Shown one piece after another: positions 8,797 through 18,059 of a stretch of 64,000 nt of DNA; the stretch's first letter is position 1, and every line of letters starts with the position of its first letter. The notes beneath the pieces were generated by a model. It had not been told where the DNA came from. It saw only the letters and a list, made by a program, of their open reading frames with translations, and ran no database searches. The position numbers and the translations under genes are program-made. This DNA is from Rhodobacteraceae bacterium NBU2976 (lineage in GTDB: Bacteria > Pseudomonadota > Alphaproteobacteria > Rhodobacterales > Rhodobacteraceae): assembly GCA_023630215.1 (NCBI GenBank), contig JALPRQ010000002.1:186001-250000 (forward strand). The letters are read 5' to 3'.

Positions 8797-11277
8797 TTAC
8801 AGATTGCGTTCGATTTCCTCGGTTTCGAAAATCTCGATCACATCGCCTTCGCGGATGTCCTCGTAATTCTCGAACGCCATACCGCATTCTTGGCCGGACT
8901 GAACCTCTTTCACTTCGTCCTTGAAGCGCTTCAAGGTTTTCAGCTTGCCTTCGTGGATCACGACGTTGTCGCGCAACAGGCGCACACCGGCTTCGCGGCG
9001 TGCAACACCTTCGGTGACGAGACAGCCAGCAACTTTGCCAACATTCGACACTTTGAAGACCTCTTTGATCTCGGCATAGCCGATGAAGGTTTCCTTGATC
9101 TCGGCGGACAGAAGACCCGAGGCCGCTGCTTTCACGTCATCCACCAGATCGTAGATGATCGAATAGTAGCGGATTTCGACGCCTTTCTGGTTGGCGCTTT
9201 CACGAGCCGGTGCATTGGCACGGACGTTGAACCCGATGATCGGTGCGCCCGAGGCTTCGGCCAATTGCACGTCACTTTCGGTAATGGCGCCAACGCCGTA
9301 GTGCAGGACACGAACGCGGACTTCGTCGTTACCGACTTTCTCCATCGCCTGAACGATGGCTTCGGCGGAACCCTGAACGTCAGCTTTGACGACAATCGGC
9401 AATTCCTTGACGTTTTCATTCGCTTTGGCTTGCGCCAGAAGCTGATCAAGAGTCGTCGCAGCGCCTGCAGCGGCGCGCTTATCCTTGGCCAGTTGAACAC
9501 GGTAATCCGAAATCTCGCGCGCGCGGGCTTCGTCGGGCACCACGTTCAGCACGTCACCGGCTTCGGGTGTGCCGTTCAGGCCCAGAACTTCGACCGGGAC
9601 AGAGGGGCCAGCTTCGTCGACGCGATCACCCTTGTCGTTGATCAGGGCACGCACGCGGCCCCATTGTTCGCCAACAACGAAGATATCGCCGCGTTTCAGC
9701 GTGCCGTTCTGGATCAGAACGGTCGCCACAGGACCGCGCCCGACATCAAGTTTCGCTTCGATTACTGCGCCCTCGGCGGCGCGGTTCGGGTTGGCGTGCA
9801 GTTCCAGTATTTCCGCCTGCAAGGCAATGGATTCCAACAGCTGATCCAAACCCTTGCCAGTAATGGCAGAGACTTCGACATCCTGCACCTCGCCCGACAT
9901 TTTTTCGACGATTACCTCGTGCTGAAGCAGTTCGGTGCGCACCTTGTCCGGGTTTGCGGCGGGTTTATCGCATTTGTTGATGGCCACGATCATCGGCACA
10001 CCGGCCGCTTTGGCGTGGTTAATCGCTTCGATCGTCTGGGGCATGACGCTATCGTCAGCGGCCACAACCAGCACTACGATATCAGTCACCTGCGCCCCAC
10101 GGGCACGCATCGAGGTAAACGCGGCGTGGCCCGGAGTATCCAGGAAGGTCAACAGCGATCCGCTGTCCGTTTTCACCTGATAGGCACCAATATGCTGGGT
10201 GATCCCTCCAGCCTCACCCGAGGTTACGCTGGTGTCGCGGATGGCATCCAAAAGCGAGGTTTTACCATGGTCAACATGGCCCATGATGGTAATGACAGGC
10301 GCGCGCGGTTTCAGATCTTTTGGATCATCATTTGCGGTTACGATTACATCCTCGACATCTGCATCAGACACGCGAACGACCTTGTGGCCGAATTCTTCGA
10401 CGATCAGTTCGGCGGTATCCGCATCGATCGTCTGGTTTTGGGTCGCCATGATGCCATTGGTCATCAAGGATTTGACCACCGCGGCAACTTTTTCTGACAT
10501 GCGGTTCGCGAGTTCCTGAACCGTAATCGCCTCGGGCACCTGCACGTCGCGGATCACCTTCTCGCGCTCGGACGAGCCGGACATCATTTTGCGTTTCTCG
10601 CGTTCCTGACGGCGGCGCATTGCTGCCACCGAACGTTGCCGCCCGCCATCTTCGCCCAGCGCTTGGTTGATGGTCAGCTTGCCAGAGCGGCGGCGATCAT
10701 CGCCATCGCGTGTGGCGCGGGCGGTTTTACGCTCTTCAGGTTTTTCTTTTTCTTTGGTCTTCACGTGATGCGTGCGACCAGACTCGACCCGTGCCGCTGC
10801 GGCTTGGGCCGCGGCGGGATCATCGTTTTCAGGTTTTTTCGGCTCGGCAACTTTGGCGGTTTCCGGCTTTTTCTTGATTGCGACAGCTTCGGCTTCTTCG
10901 CGCTTCTTGCGCTCCTCGCGTTCGGCTTCTTCGCGCTCTTTTTCTTCGATCTCGGCACGACGGCGTTCGCGTTCTTCGGCGCGCGCCTGGGCCTCGGCTT
11001 CGATCTGCGCTTTGCGATCAGCTTCTTCGGCTTTGGCCGCTTCCAACGCTTTCAAACGGCGTTCAAGTTCGGAATCCTTGACGTTACCTGTTCCGGCAGG
11101 GCGCTGCCCTGTTGTTGCCCCGCCCGTACCGGGTTTGGGAACAACCACACGTTTACGCTTGGTTTCGACAACCACGGATTTCGAGCGCCCATGGCTAAAG
11201 CTTTGGCGCACCGTTCCGGGGCCAGAGCGCAAACCAAGTGTTTTGCCTTTACCGTCGTTACCTTTTGAATCGCTCAT
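8797..11277 (-). CDS. infB: Translation initiation factor IF-2
   Basis: An 826-residue translational GTPase that brings initiator tRNA to the ribosome. The first ~290 residues are the variable, highly charged region, with a [10 protein letters not shown] coiled-coil stretch rich in Glu/Arg/Lys, followed by the IF2-N module around [15 protein letters not shown]. The G domain starts near residue 320: G1 [12 protein letters not shown], switch [11 protein letters not shown]4 NKCDKP. Domains II-IV end with [16 protein letters not shown]. It is the last gene of rimP-nusA-ylxR-infB, eight bases after ylxR. Confidence 0.97.
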   Translation of the reverse strand: MSDSKGNDGKGKTLGLRSGPGTVRQSFSHGRSKSVVVETKRKRVVVPKPGTGGATTGQRPAGTGNVKDSELERRLKALEAAKAEEADRKAQIEAEAQARAEERERRRAEIEEKEREEAEREERKKREEAEAVAIKKKPETAKVAEPKKPENDDPAAAQAAAARVESGRTHHVKTKEKEKPEERKTARATRDGDDRRRSGKLTINQALGEDGGRQRSVAAMRRRQEREKRKMMSGSSEREKVIRDVQVPEAITVQELANRMSEKVAAVVKSLMTNGIMATQNQTIDADTAELIVEEFGHKVVRVSDADVEDVIVTANDDPKDLKPRAPVITIMGHVDHGKTSLLDAIRDTSVTSGEAGGITQHIGAYQVKTDSGSLLTFLDTPGHAAFTSMRARGAQVTDIVVLVVAADDSVMPQTIEAINHAKAAGVPMIVAINKCDKPAANPDKVRTELLQHEVIVEKMSGEVQDVEVSAITGKGLDQLLESIALQAEILELHANPNRAAEGAVIEAKLDVGRGPVATVLIQNGTLKRGDIFVVGEQWGRVRALINDKGDRVDEAGPSVPVEVLGLNGTPEAGDVLNVVPDEARAREISDYRVQLAKDKRAAAGAATTLDQLLAQAKANENVKELPIVVKADVQGSAEAIVQAMEKVGNDEVRVRVLHYGVGAITESDVQLAEASGAPIIGFNVRANAPARESANQKGVEIRYYSIIYDLVDDVKAAASGLLSAEIKETFIGYAEIKEVFKVSNVGKVAGCLVTEGVARREAGVRLLRDNVVIHEGKLKTLKRFKDEVKEVQSGQECGMAFENYEDIREGDVIEIFETEEIERNL

Positions 11278-11284
11278 TCGTATT

Positions 11285-11944
11285 TTAACCTTTCCGTGCG
11301 GAGGCCTTCCCCCGCGTCGTTCGTTGGTCGTTTCGACCCATCAAGATGCGCAAACCGGCCAGCCGGGCCGCATCATACATTACCTTGTCCGTGATGCCAC
11401 CCGCCGTCATGGCGGCATGTATCACACTATCGCGGCCAAATGCCATGCCCAATTCAGCACTTGATAAGCACTCTACATGGGTTTTTGACCCTTTTGGCGG
11501 GCGCAACGCGGTTTTTCCGCGCTCTGACCCGTCGCTGGCCTGAATCAGCAGCTTTGCACGTTCATCCACCAGCAGCGTTTTCACTTTTTCCAGACCGGCA
11601 ACCGCAATGCCGGCTTTGCGACCCAGCGAGATCAGATTCACAACGTGACGGGCCAGCAGCGCTTCGACCTGATCGGGCAAGTCCGGGGCGACGGTGACTT
11701 GTGTTTTGGCAGCCCGGGCGAAGGCTTTTTTCTTGACGGCATCGGCGATTTTCTTGCGTTCCGCCGTGACCCAAATTCCTCGCCCGGGCAGTTTTTCCAG
11801 AATGTCTGGGACGATCTGTCCCTCTGGCCCGACAACAAACCGCACGAGACCCGATTTTGGGGCGGTTTCGCGCGTCACGATACAGCGACGCGCGACTTCC
11901 TCTGGGTCCGGTTTCTTGCGGTGAATTTCGGGCGCAGTTTTCAC
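11285..11944 (-). CDS. ylxR: YlxR/L7Ae-like RNA-binding protein
   Basis: A 219-residue two-domain protein always found between nusA and infB in alphaproteobacteria. The N-terminal YlxR (DUF448) domain has RRCIVTRE and the nucleic-acid-binding GRGIWVTA motif (about residues 54-61). The central part (about 90-185) resembles a ribosomal L7Ae-like fold with [19 protein letters not shown]. The C-terminus is basic. The start is GTG directly abutting the nusA stop, so the genes are coupled. A role in RNA binding during translation or transcription is expected from the family. Confidence 0.9.
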   Translation of the reverse strand: MKTAPEIHRKKPDPEEVARRCIVTRETAPKSGLVRFVVGPEGQIVPDILEKLPGRGIWVTAERKKIADAVKKKAFARAAKTQVTVAPDLPDQVEALLARHVVNLISLGRKAGIAVAGLEKVKTLLVDERAKLLIQASDGSERGKTALRPPKGSKTHVECLSSAELGMAFGRDSVIHAAMTAGGITDKVMYDAARLAGLRILMGRNDQRTTRGKASARKG

Positions 11945-13558
11945 TTAGGCGTCTTCTTCCGTTTCATCAGCGTCTGCGGCTTCAGCTTCGGCGTCAGCGG
12001 CCAACTGTTCTTCGGTGACCCAGCCCAGCGAAAGGCGGGCATTCATGATAAGTTGCTGCGCCTCGGCCAGCGACACGTCGAATTTTTCCAGCAACCCGTC
12101 ATCCTTGACGCGTTTTCCGTCAACGGTGGTGTACCCACCGGCCAGTTCCCAATCCGCACAGGTCGCGAAATCTTCGAGCGTCTTGATCCCATCTTCGGCC
12201 AGAACTTCGAGCATCTGAGGTGTCAGACCTTCGTAGTTGACGAGGCTGTCTTCGACGCCCAGCTCCTTGGCTTTTTCCAGCGCCTTGGCGTTGATCTCGT
12301 CCAGACATTCGCGGGCACGGGCCTGCAATTCCTCGGCGGTTTCTTCGTCGAACCCGTCAATAGACAGGATTTCGTCGAGTTCGACATATGCGACCTCTTC
12401 CAGTGTCGCGAAGCCTTCGGAGACCAGAAGCTGCGCCACCATTTCATCGACGTTCATCGTGTCCATGAACAGTTTGGTGCGTTCTTCGAATTCGGCCTGA
12501 CGACGTTCGGATTCCTCGGCCTCGGTCATGATGTCGATGTCGAAACCGGTGATCTGGCTGGCCAGACGCACGTTCTGACCACGGCGACCAATGGCGAGAG
12601 ACAATTGATCCTCGGGGACAACAACTTCGATACGGTCGGCTTCTTCGTCCAGAACAACCTTGGACACTTCGGCGGGCTGAAGCGCGTTGACGAGGAAAGT
12701 CGCCGCATCCTCGTTCCACGGGATAATGTCGATTTTCTCGCCCTGCAGCTCGTTCACAACGGCCTGCACGCGGGACCCGCGCATACCAACACAGGCACCA
12801 ACCGGGTCGATGGAATTGTCGTAAGAGATCACGCCGATCTTCGCACGGCTGCCCGGATCACGGGCAACAGCTTTGATCTCGATGATACCGTCATAGATTT
12901 CCGGCACTTCCATCTTGAACAGCTCGGCGAGGAATTCCGGAGCCGTCCGCGACAGGAAAATCTGCGGACCGCGCACTTCGGAACGTACATCGCGGACATA
13001 GGCGCGGATGCGGTCGCCGTTGCGGAACGCTTCGCGGTTGATCAGTTGATCGCGGCGCAGGATCGCCTCACCGCGGCCCACGTCAACGATGACATTGCCA
13101 TATTCCACACGCTTGACGACGCCGTTGATGATCTCGCCCACACGGTCTTTGAATTCTTCGTACTGGCGCTCGCGCTCGGCCTCGCGGACTTTTTGCATGA
13201 TGACCTGCTTGGCGGATTGCGCGGCGATACGCCCGAATTCCAAGGGCGGCAACTGGTCGATGATTTCTGTGCCAATCTCGGCATCTGCCTGAATTTCCTT
13301 GGCGTCTTCCAGCGACAGTTCGGTGAAGGTGTTTTCCACGTCCTCAACCACAGTGCGCACGCGGGTCATGTCCAGCTCACCAGTCTTGCGGTCGATCTTG
13401 GCGCGAATGTCAAATTCTGCGCCGTAACGCGAGCGTGCGGCCTTTGCCATCGACTCTTCCATCGCCTCGATGACCAGATCCGGGTCGATCAGTTTCTCGC
13501 GGGCCACGGAATCTGCGATTTGCAGCAGCTCCAGGCGGTTCGCACTCGTGATAGCCAT
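11945..13558 (-). CDS. nusA: Transcription termination/antitermination factor NusA
   Basis: A 537-residue RNA polymerase-associated factor. The N-terminal polymerase-binding domain occupies residues 1-~125, followed by an S1 domain (GEIINGVVKRVEYGNVIVDVG), and KH1/KH2 domains with DPVGACVGMRGSRVQAVVNEL and AIGRRGQNVRLA. Two C-terminal acidic-repeat helix-hairpin-helix modules (around LLVSEGFATLEEVAY and VLAEDGIKTLEDFA) precede an acidic tail. The two-repeat layout is standard for proteobacteria. It follows rimP by four bases. Confidence 0.97.
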   Translation of the reverse strand: MAITSANRLELLQIADSVAREKLIDPDLVIEAMEESMAKAARSRYGAEFDIRAKIDRKTGELDMTRVRTVVEDVENTFTELSLEDAKEIQADAEIGTEIIDQLPPLEFGRIAAQSAKQVIMQKVREAERERQYEEFKDRVGEIINGVVKRVEYGNVIVDVGRGEAILRRDQLINREAFRNGDRIRAYVRDVRSEVRGPQIFLSRTAPEFLAELFKMEVPEIYDGIIEIKAVARDPGSRAKIGVISYDNSIDPVGACVGMRGSRVQAVVNELQGEKIDIIPWNEDAATFLVNALQPAEVSKVVLDEEADRIEVVVPEDQLSLAIGRRGQNVRLASQITGFDIDIMTEAEESERRQAEFEERTKLFMDTMNVDEMVAQLLVSEGFATLEEVAYVELDEILSIDGFDEETAEELQARARECLDEINAKALEKAKELGVEDSLVNYEGLTPQMLEVLAEDGIKTLEDFATCADWELAGGYTTVDGKRVKDDGLLEKFDVSLAEAQQLIMNARLSLGWVTEEQLAADAEAEAADADETEEDA

Positions 13559-13562
13559 GATT

Positions 13563-14147
13563 TTATTCCTCTTCCATCATGTCGGACCCATCGTCCGTTT
13601 CTATGTCGTCAAATTCACTTTCATTGATCACGCCGGCATCCTTGCGGGCGCGTAAACTTTCGGCGATCAGCTCGTCGGTCAGGACCAGCTTGGCGTCGGT
13701 CAGCCAATCAAATTGCAGGCCGATTGTGCCTTCGGGAATGTCGATCAGGACCTCGCCATCTTCGACACCTTGCAGGATTCCGTTGAACCTTTTGCGACCG
13801 TCGATCAGATCGTTGGTTTGCAGCTTCACTTCGTACCCGGCGTAGTTTTCGAAATCCTTCAGGCGGGTCAGCGGGCGGTCGATACCGGGGCTGGACACTT
13901 CCAGCGCGTATTCACCCTCGACCGGGTCTTCGACATCCAGCACTGCCGACACCGCTTGCGAGATTTTGGCGCAATCATCCACTTCGATTCCGCCATCCGG
14001 TTTGTCGGCCATGATCTGCAACGTCGTCGATTTGTTCCCGCGCATCAGGCGCAGGCGAACCAGTTCATAGCCCAGACCTTCGATAGTCGGGGTCACGATC
14101 TCGGCCAGACGGCGGTCCATGGCAGCTTTGGCGATCAGGTCGGACAT
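13563..14147 (-). CDS. rimP: Ribosome maturation factor RimP
   Basis: A 194-residue protein needed for 30S subunit maturation. It has the N-terminal alpha/beta domain ([21 protein letters not shown], with [15 protein letters not shown]) and the signature [14 protein letters not shown] around residues 81-94. The C-terminal SH3-like domain has [14 protein letters not shown]. An acidic tail ends the protein. It is the first gene of the rimP-nusA-ylxR-infB operon. Its ATG lies only 14 bases after the T-tract of an intrinsic terminator in the leader, so readthrough is required for expression. Confidence 0.95.
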   Translation of the reverse strand: MSDLIAKAAMDRRLAEIVTPTIEGLGYELVRLRLMRGNKSTTLQIMADKPDGGIEVDDCAKISQAVSAVLDVEDPVEGEYALEVSSPGIDRPLTRLKDFENYAGYEVKLQTNDLIDGRKRFNGILQGVEDGEVLIDIPEGTIGLQFDWLTDAKLVLTDELIAESLRARKDAGVINESEFDDIETDDGSDMMEEE

Positions 14148-14161
14148 TTTCCCTCAAAAAC

Positions 14162-14184
14162 AAAAAAACGGGCGCGCGGCCCGT
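14162..14184 (-). terminator. Intrinsic terminator in the rimP leader (attenuator candidate)
   Basis: Read on the minus strand, ACGGGC pairs with GCCCGT (14184-14179 with 14173-14168) across a five-base loop, followed directly by a run of at least six T (14167-14162). It sits 14 bases before the rimP start and downstream of a recognisable promoter with no gene between, so it can only act on the operon leader. Confidence 0.7.
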
Positions 14185-14202
14185 ACAAATTTTCCGGTGG
14201 AG

Positions 14203-14222
14203 GTTGGGTTTGGACCCCAGCC
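14203..14222 (-). ncRNA. Leader hairpin upstream of the rimP attenuator
   Basis: On the minus strand GG-C-TGGG pairs with CCCA-A-CC around a GTCCAAA loop, giving a seven-base loop on a stem with one mismatch. It resembles a tRNA T-arm in shape, but no complete cloverleaf can be built around it. It precedes the terminator hairpin in the same leader and could be part of an antitermination or protein-binding switch. Position limits are approximate. Confidence 0.35.
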
Positions 14223-14239
14223 TGCCGCTGTTGAAAGCG

Positions 14240-14268
14240 CATATAGACCCGAGGCGGTGCGAATGCAA
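14240..14268 (-). promoter_or_regulatory. Sigma-70-type promoter for rimP-nusA-ylxR-infB
   Basis: Minus strand TTGCAT (14268-14263) and TATATG (14245-14240) are separated by exactly 17 bases. Transcription would start near 14233, giving a leader of about 85 bases that contains two hairpins before the rimP ATG. Confidence 0.6.
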
Positions 14269-14311
14269 GGGGATTCGCCACCATTCCCATTTGAGCTAAC
14301 TGAAATAGGAA

Positions 14312-14926
14312 TCAGTCAGGCAACAGACCGCGCGTAAACAAGGTTTCCAAGAAATCCGCACCTGTGGCTATCGGATCATCATCTCGCCCTTGAAGAACGG
14401 TATCAATCTGCACGGCAAAATCGGCATAGTGCTGGGTTGTTGCCCAGATCGCAAACAAGAGGTGATAGGGGTCCACCTTCGCGATTTTGTGATTGTCGAT
14501 CCAGCGCTGAATGATTTTCACCTTTACTTCGACAATCTGATTCAGTTCTTCGGCGATATCCTGATCAATCCGACCTGCCCCATGAAGGATTTCATTTGCA
14601 AACAGGCGACTTTGCATCGGATATTTGCGGGACATCTCCATCTTGGCGTGGATATAGGCGCGCAACTGGTCAAGCGGATCACCATCCTCGCTGATCTCTT
14701 CCAACGGAACAAACCAGATTTCCAGAATGTCGTGCAGAAGTGATGCGTATATCTCTTCCTTATTTGGGAAGTAGTAAAGCATGTTGGGTTTTGACAGACC
14801 GGCCACTTCGGCGATCTGGTCAAGTGTTGTGCCTCGAAATCCGTTTTCCGAAAATACCTGTAATGCTGCATTCAAAATAATTTCGCGTTTTTCACGCTGA
14901 ATGCGTGTCCGTTTGGGTTTTGCCAC
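14312..14926 (-). CDS. TetR-family regulator, RutR-like
   Basis: A 204-residue repressor. The N-terminal helix-turn-helix is at about residues 12-60, with ILNAALQVFSENGFRGTTLDQIAEVAGLSKPNMLYYFPNKEEIY split over three helices. The ligand domain has YPMQSRLFANEILHGAGRI and the IWATTQHYADFAVQ helix typical of RutR-like proteins, which respond to pyrimidines in E. coli. No rut genes lie nearby, so the effector here is unknown. I start at the GTG at 14926; a TTG three bases upstream is an alternative. It is followed, on the same strand further upstream, by the MATE exporter gene, whose expression it may control. Confidence 0.85.
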   Translation of the reverse strand: MAKPKRTRIQREKREIILNAALQVFSENGFRGTTLDQIAEVAGLSKPNMLYYFPNKEEIYASLLHDILEIWFVPLEEISEDGDPLDQLRAYIHAKMEMSRKYPMQSRLFANEILHGAGRIDQDIAEELNQIVEVKVKIIQRWIDNHKIAKVDPYHLLFAIWATTQHYADFAVQIDTVLQGRDDDPIATGADFLETLFTRGLLPD

Positions 14927-14988
14927 CAACGATCAGACCCCCTCGTTACATAATGGTCGCTGATATGCGACCTGGATGTTGCAGCGCC

Positions 14989-16362
14989 TTAGAACCGGAC
15001 AAGTCCCAAATTATCACGGCGAAAATAGCGCGTGCACATAAATATAGCAGCAACTGATAAACCCAGTGCCAGCCCCATCCATATCCCTTTTCCTTCGAAA
15101 CCGAAATGAAAAGCAAAAAAATAAGCCGCGGGCATTCCGACCGCCCAGTAACTGCATACCGCAATATACATTGGAACCTTTGTATCCTGCAACCCGCGAA
15201 GGCTGGCCTGCCCGATGACTTGCAGACTGTCGCCGACCTGAAAGGCTGCCGCCAGCGCGAGCAAGGGAACACCATAGGCAATTATATCCAACGCATCGGC
15301 ATTATCATTATCGAGGTAGATCGAAATGAGAGGTGACGGGAACAACAGAAAGCACAGCGCCGCAAAGAGTGCAAAGCCGACACCCAACACAAACACCGCC
15401 ATACCGGCCCGCGCCAGTCCGTCGCGATCCTTGCGCCCAACCGCATGACCAATGCGAATTGTCGCCACCTGCGAAAAGGACAAGGGGATCATGAAGGAGA
15501 TCGAGGCAAGTTGCAGAACAATCCCGTGGGCGGCAAGCTCAATCGTCCCAATCCATCCCATGAAAACTGCCGCCACCGAAAACATCGAAACCTCGGCCAG
15601 TATCGACAAGGCAATCGGTATCCCAAGCGCGAGCACTTTGCGAAACGCTTCCCAGTCCGGTTGGAGGAAGCGCACGAAAATTTCGTGCTTGCGGGTTTCG
15701 GGTTTGCGCAGAACGTAAATGACAATCAGGATCGCGCTGATAAGGTTGGTAATCAGGCTGGCAAGCGCTGCACCCGCCAATTCCAACCGGGGCGCACCGA
15801 AATTGCCGAAAATAAACATCCAGTTGAACAGGGCGTTCAGGACCAGTGACATCAGGGTGACATATAAAATGACCCGCATCAGCTCTAGCGCGGACAGATA
15901 GGATCGCAGCGTTGCCACGGTCAGGACCGGAAAGACTGACCATTGGATGACACGCACATATTCTGAAGCGCGCGAGGACAGGTCAGGGTCTTGACCGACA
16001 GCAATCAGGATAGGTTCTGCAAACCACAGGACCGGCATCAGCAAAGCGCCATATATCCCGCACACCCAAAGCCCCATGCGCACCGAACGTCGTATTTGAC
16101 GGCTGTTCCCCTCGCCAATAGCATGTGCCACCAACGGCATCGCGGCTTGTGCCAACCCGAACCCCGCGACCAACACAATGAAGAACAGGGTCGTCGCCAG
16201 AACCGAGGCGGCTAGGTCCTCGACCCCCAACCAACCCAGCATTACCAGGTCCACGAAGTTGATCCCCATTTGTGCAAGCTGAGTGCCGATAAGCGGCAAA
16301 CCGAGCGCCAGCGTTGCCCGGAAATGAGAAGACCAGCTTGTGTCATGCGAGGTCGCAGACAT
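14989..16362 (-). CDS. MATE-family multidrug/sodium antiporter
   Basis: A 457-residue inner-membrane exporter of the NorM-like branch of MATE proteins, which extrude cationic drugs in exchange for Na+ or H+. Twelve hydrophobic segments are visible, arranged as two six-helix halves. Characteristic segments are LIGTQLAQMGINFVDLVMLG in TM1, QAAMPLVAHAIGEGN after TM2, and the second-half equivalent FSQVATIRIGHAVGRKD. The ATG at 16362 has AGGA at good distance; another ATG lies six bases upstream. The TetR gene follows on the same strand. Confidence 0.92.
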   Translation of the reverse strand: MSATSHDTSWSSHFRATLALGLPLIGTQLAQMGINFVDLVMLGWLGVEDLAASVLATTLFFIVLVAGFGLAQAAMPLVAHAIGEGNSRQIRRSVRMGLWVCGIYGALLMPVLWFAEPILIAVGQDPDLSSRASEYVRVIQWSVFPVLTVATLRSYLSALELMRVILYVTLMSLVLNALFNWMFIFGNFGAPRLELAGAALASLITNLISAILIVIYVLRKPETRKHEIFVRFLQPDWEAFRKVLALGIPIALSILAEVSMFSVAAVFMGWIGTIELAAHGIVLQLASISFMIPLSFSQVATIRIGHAVGRKDRDGLARAGMAVFVLGVGFALFAALCFLLFPSPLISIYLDNDNADALDIIAYGVPLLALAAAFQVGDSLQVIGQASLRGLQDTKVPMYIAVCSYWAVGMPAAYFFAFHFGFEGKGIWMGLALGLSVAAIFMCTRYFRRDNLGLVRF

Positions 16363-16516
16363 TTTCATTTTCCTAATTTTATTGTGTGACGTATCAGCCC
16401 AAGGGCGATGTGCGCGCACGCTACCGTCGCCCTTGGCAATTTGCCATAAAAATATTGTACCTGATACTCTTGTTGGCGCACTCCGCGATGAGTAGTGTCC
16501 CACAAACGGAGGAAAT

Positions 16517-16990
16517 ATGTCGCTGAAAATTGCCGCCCTGACCGCCTTACTGGTCTTTGCTGTCGACCGAATGACCAAATATCTGGTGGTGGAATGGCTT
16601 GATCTGGCAGCGCGCCTTCGGGTGGCGGTATGGGATCCCTATTTCAACCTGACGATGGCATGGAACGAAGGAATAAATTTCGGCTGGTTTGGTGGCGAGC
16701 AAGAATGGCTCCGCTATGTCCTGATTGCGATCGCAATCATTATTTGCACCGTTCTTGTCTGGTGGTCGCGCAACAAGTCCAGCTTTGGCATCGGGGTAAG
16801 CGTCGGTCTGATTGTCGGCGGCGCACTTGGCAATGTGGTAGACCGTTTCATATATGGCGCGGTCGCTGATTTCATTAATATCAGTTGCTGCAATATCACC
16901 AATCCGTTTGCGTTCAACGTTGCCGATATTGCGATATTCTTGGGGGCCGTTTGGCTGATCCTGTTCGCGGATCGTGCCGCAAATGAATAA
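16517..16990 (+). CDS. lspA: Lipoprotein signal peptidase (signal peptidase II)
   Basis: A 157-residue membrane aspartyl protease that cleaves the signal peptide of prolipoproteins. Four transmembrane segments are visible. The catalytic pair is Asp118 in GAVADFI and Asp137 in FNVADIAIF, with the upstream GNVVDRF motif and FNLTMAWNEGINFG. GGAGGA precedes the ATG. It is divergent from the MATE gene and ends at a strong terminator. Confidence 0.95.
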   Translation: MSLKIAALTALLVFAVDRMTKYLVVEWLDLAARLRVAVWDPYFNLTMAWNEGINFGWFGGEQEWLRYVLIAIAIIICTVLVWWSRNKSSFGIGVSVGLIVGGALGNVVDRFIYGAVADFINISCCNITNPFAFNVADIAIFLGAVWLILFADRAANE

Positions 16991-17011
16991 GGGCCGGTAA
17001 ACCGGCCCTTA
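16988..17011. terminator. Bidirectional terminator between lspA and the barrel gene
   Basis: TAAGGGCCGGT (16988-16998) pairs perfectly with ACCGGCCCTTA (17001-17011). The central two bases plus fraying give the loop. It overlaps the lspA stop and also lies just beyond the stop of the convergent minus-strand gene. Confidence 0.75.
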
Positions 17012-17034
17012 ATTGAATTTGTGTGTTTTGGAGG

Positions 17035-17889
17035 TTACTCCAGATGCCCGTCAGCAGCGGCCACCCATTCCATATACCGCGGAAGCGTAAGGCGATCGGC
17101 CCGTTCAGCAGCGCCTTGACCAAAGCTATAGGTAAATCCGATGCTGATATGGTTTTCGATGGCAACGTCCGACTCGTCAATCTGATCGTATCGCGCATGA
17201 CGCACTTCCAGATAGCCCATCATATTGGGATTCGCGAACTGGTATTGAACGCCAAGTGCAAGGTCCACTACGGTGCCCACGTCTTCGTCACCATCCATGA
17301 CACCGATGCCATAGGTCGCAGACGCATCCAGCGTCCAGCTGGGTGAGATCGCGTAGTCGACGCCAAGTGTAAGATGGGTAAAGTTACGATAGGCATCTTC
17401 GGCGCTACTGTCATTGTCATCGCCATCCAGATAGCCGATCATACCGTTGATCGCGAATTGGCTGGACAGTTCGTAACTGCCCCCGATCCCGACGAAATAC
17501 CGTGAAATCGGATCATCGCCGGCCCCATCATTGTCACCCGAAACGGCCCAAAGGTTACCGGCATATGCTTCCAACGTGTACGCGCCGAAATCTTTGCCGA
17601 CCCGTGCTGACAGCAAATAGCCATTTCTGAATCCGTTATTAGCCCCCTCGTCCGAGATGGCAAAAGCGCGGCCGTAGCTGATATCGCCTTCGATAAAATA
17701 ACCGCCGGAAAATTCTGTTCCGACAAACGCGTCGAGGTAACCGTTGATTGCGGTGCCTTCGTCTGTTCCGTTGTCACTTTCGCCGTAATAGCTGAAGGAC
17801 AACGCCCCACCACCATAGATATCCTGCGCACAAACGCTGCTCGCCGTCAAAAGGGCGATGGCCGTGAAACTCAGTTGCTTGATATTCAT
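17035..17889 (-). CDS. Outer-membrane beta-barrel protein (porin-like)
   Basis: A 284-residue exported protein. The signal peptide is residues 1-~21 (MNIKQLSFTAIALLTASSVCA) with likely cleavage before QDIYGGGALSF. The mature part is a series of alternating amphipathic strands with many aromatic and acidic residues, such as GGYFIEGDISYGRAF and HISIGFTYSFGQG near the end. Size and pattern fit a small 8-12-strand barrel of the alphaproteobacterial porin/OmpA-like type. I start at the second Met because GGAG is six bases before it and the signal peptide begins there. Function is unknown. Confidence 0.8.
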   Translation of the reverse strand: MNIKQLSFTAIALLTASSVCAQDIYGGGALSFSYYGESDNGTDEGTAINGYLDAFVGTEFSGGYFIEGDISYGRAFAISDEGANNGFRNGYLLSARVGKDFGAYTLEAYAGNLWAVSGDNDGAGDDPISRYFVGIGGSYELSSQFAINGMIGYLDGDDNDSSAEDAYRNFTHLTLGVDYAISPSWTLDASATYGIGVMDGDEDVGTVVDLALGVQYQFANPNMMGYLEVRHARYDQIDESDVAIENHISIGFTYSFGQGAAERADRLTLPRYMEWVAAADGHLE

Positions 17890-18059
17890 TTTAATCTCCA
17901 TCGTGATGGATCAAACTCGTAAGACAAGAGTAAACACTAATCAATTATATATCTCTAGCGTGGAAAAGACGTTTGAATAACTCGACATCACCTTTTTGTA
18001 GGTTCCACTTGCACACATGTGCGCGGCGATTAGAGTGAGGTTTAACACCGGAGGACTCC

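Noticed and set aside
8890-10497. 535-residue open frame opposite infB
   Set aside because: It is entirely antisense to infB, has the skewed His/Phe/Asp-rich composition of a frame mirrored from a highly biased gene, and lacks any domain.
11645-13627. 660-residue open frame opposite nusA and ylxR
   Set aside because: Shadow of high-GC coding sequence; no recognisable protein and it crosses three well-defined genes.
14190-14235. tRNA or tmRNA remnant in the rimP leader
   Set aside because: The GTCCAAA loop resembles a T-arm, but the T54-T55 pattern is not met and no acceptor, D or anticodon arm can be assembled.
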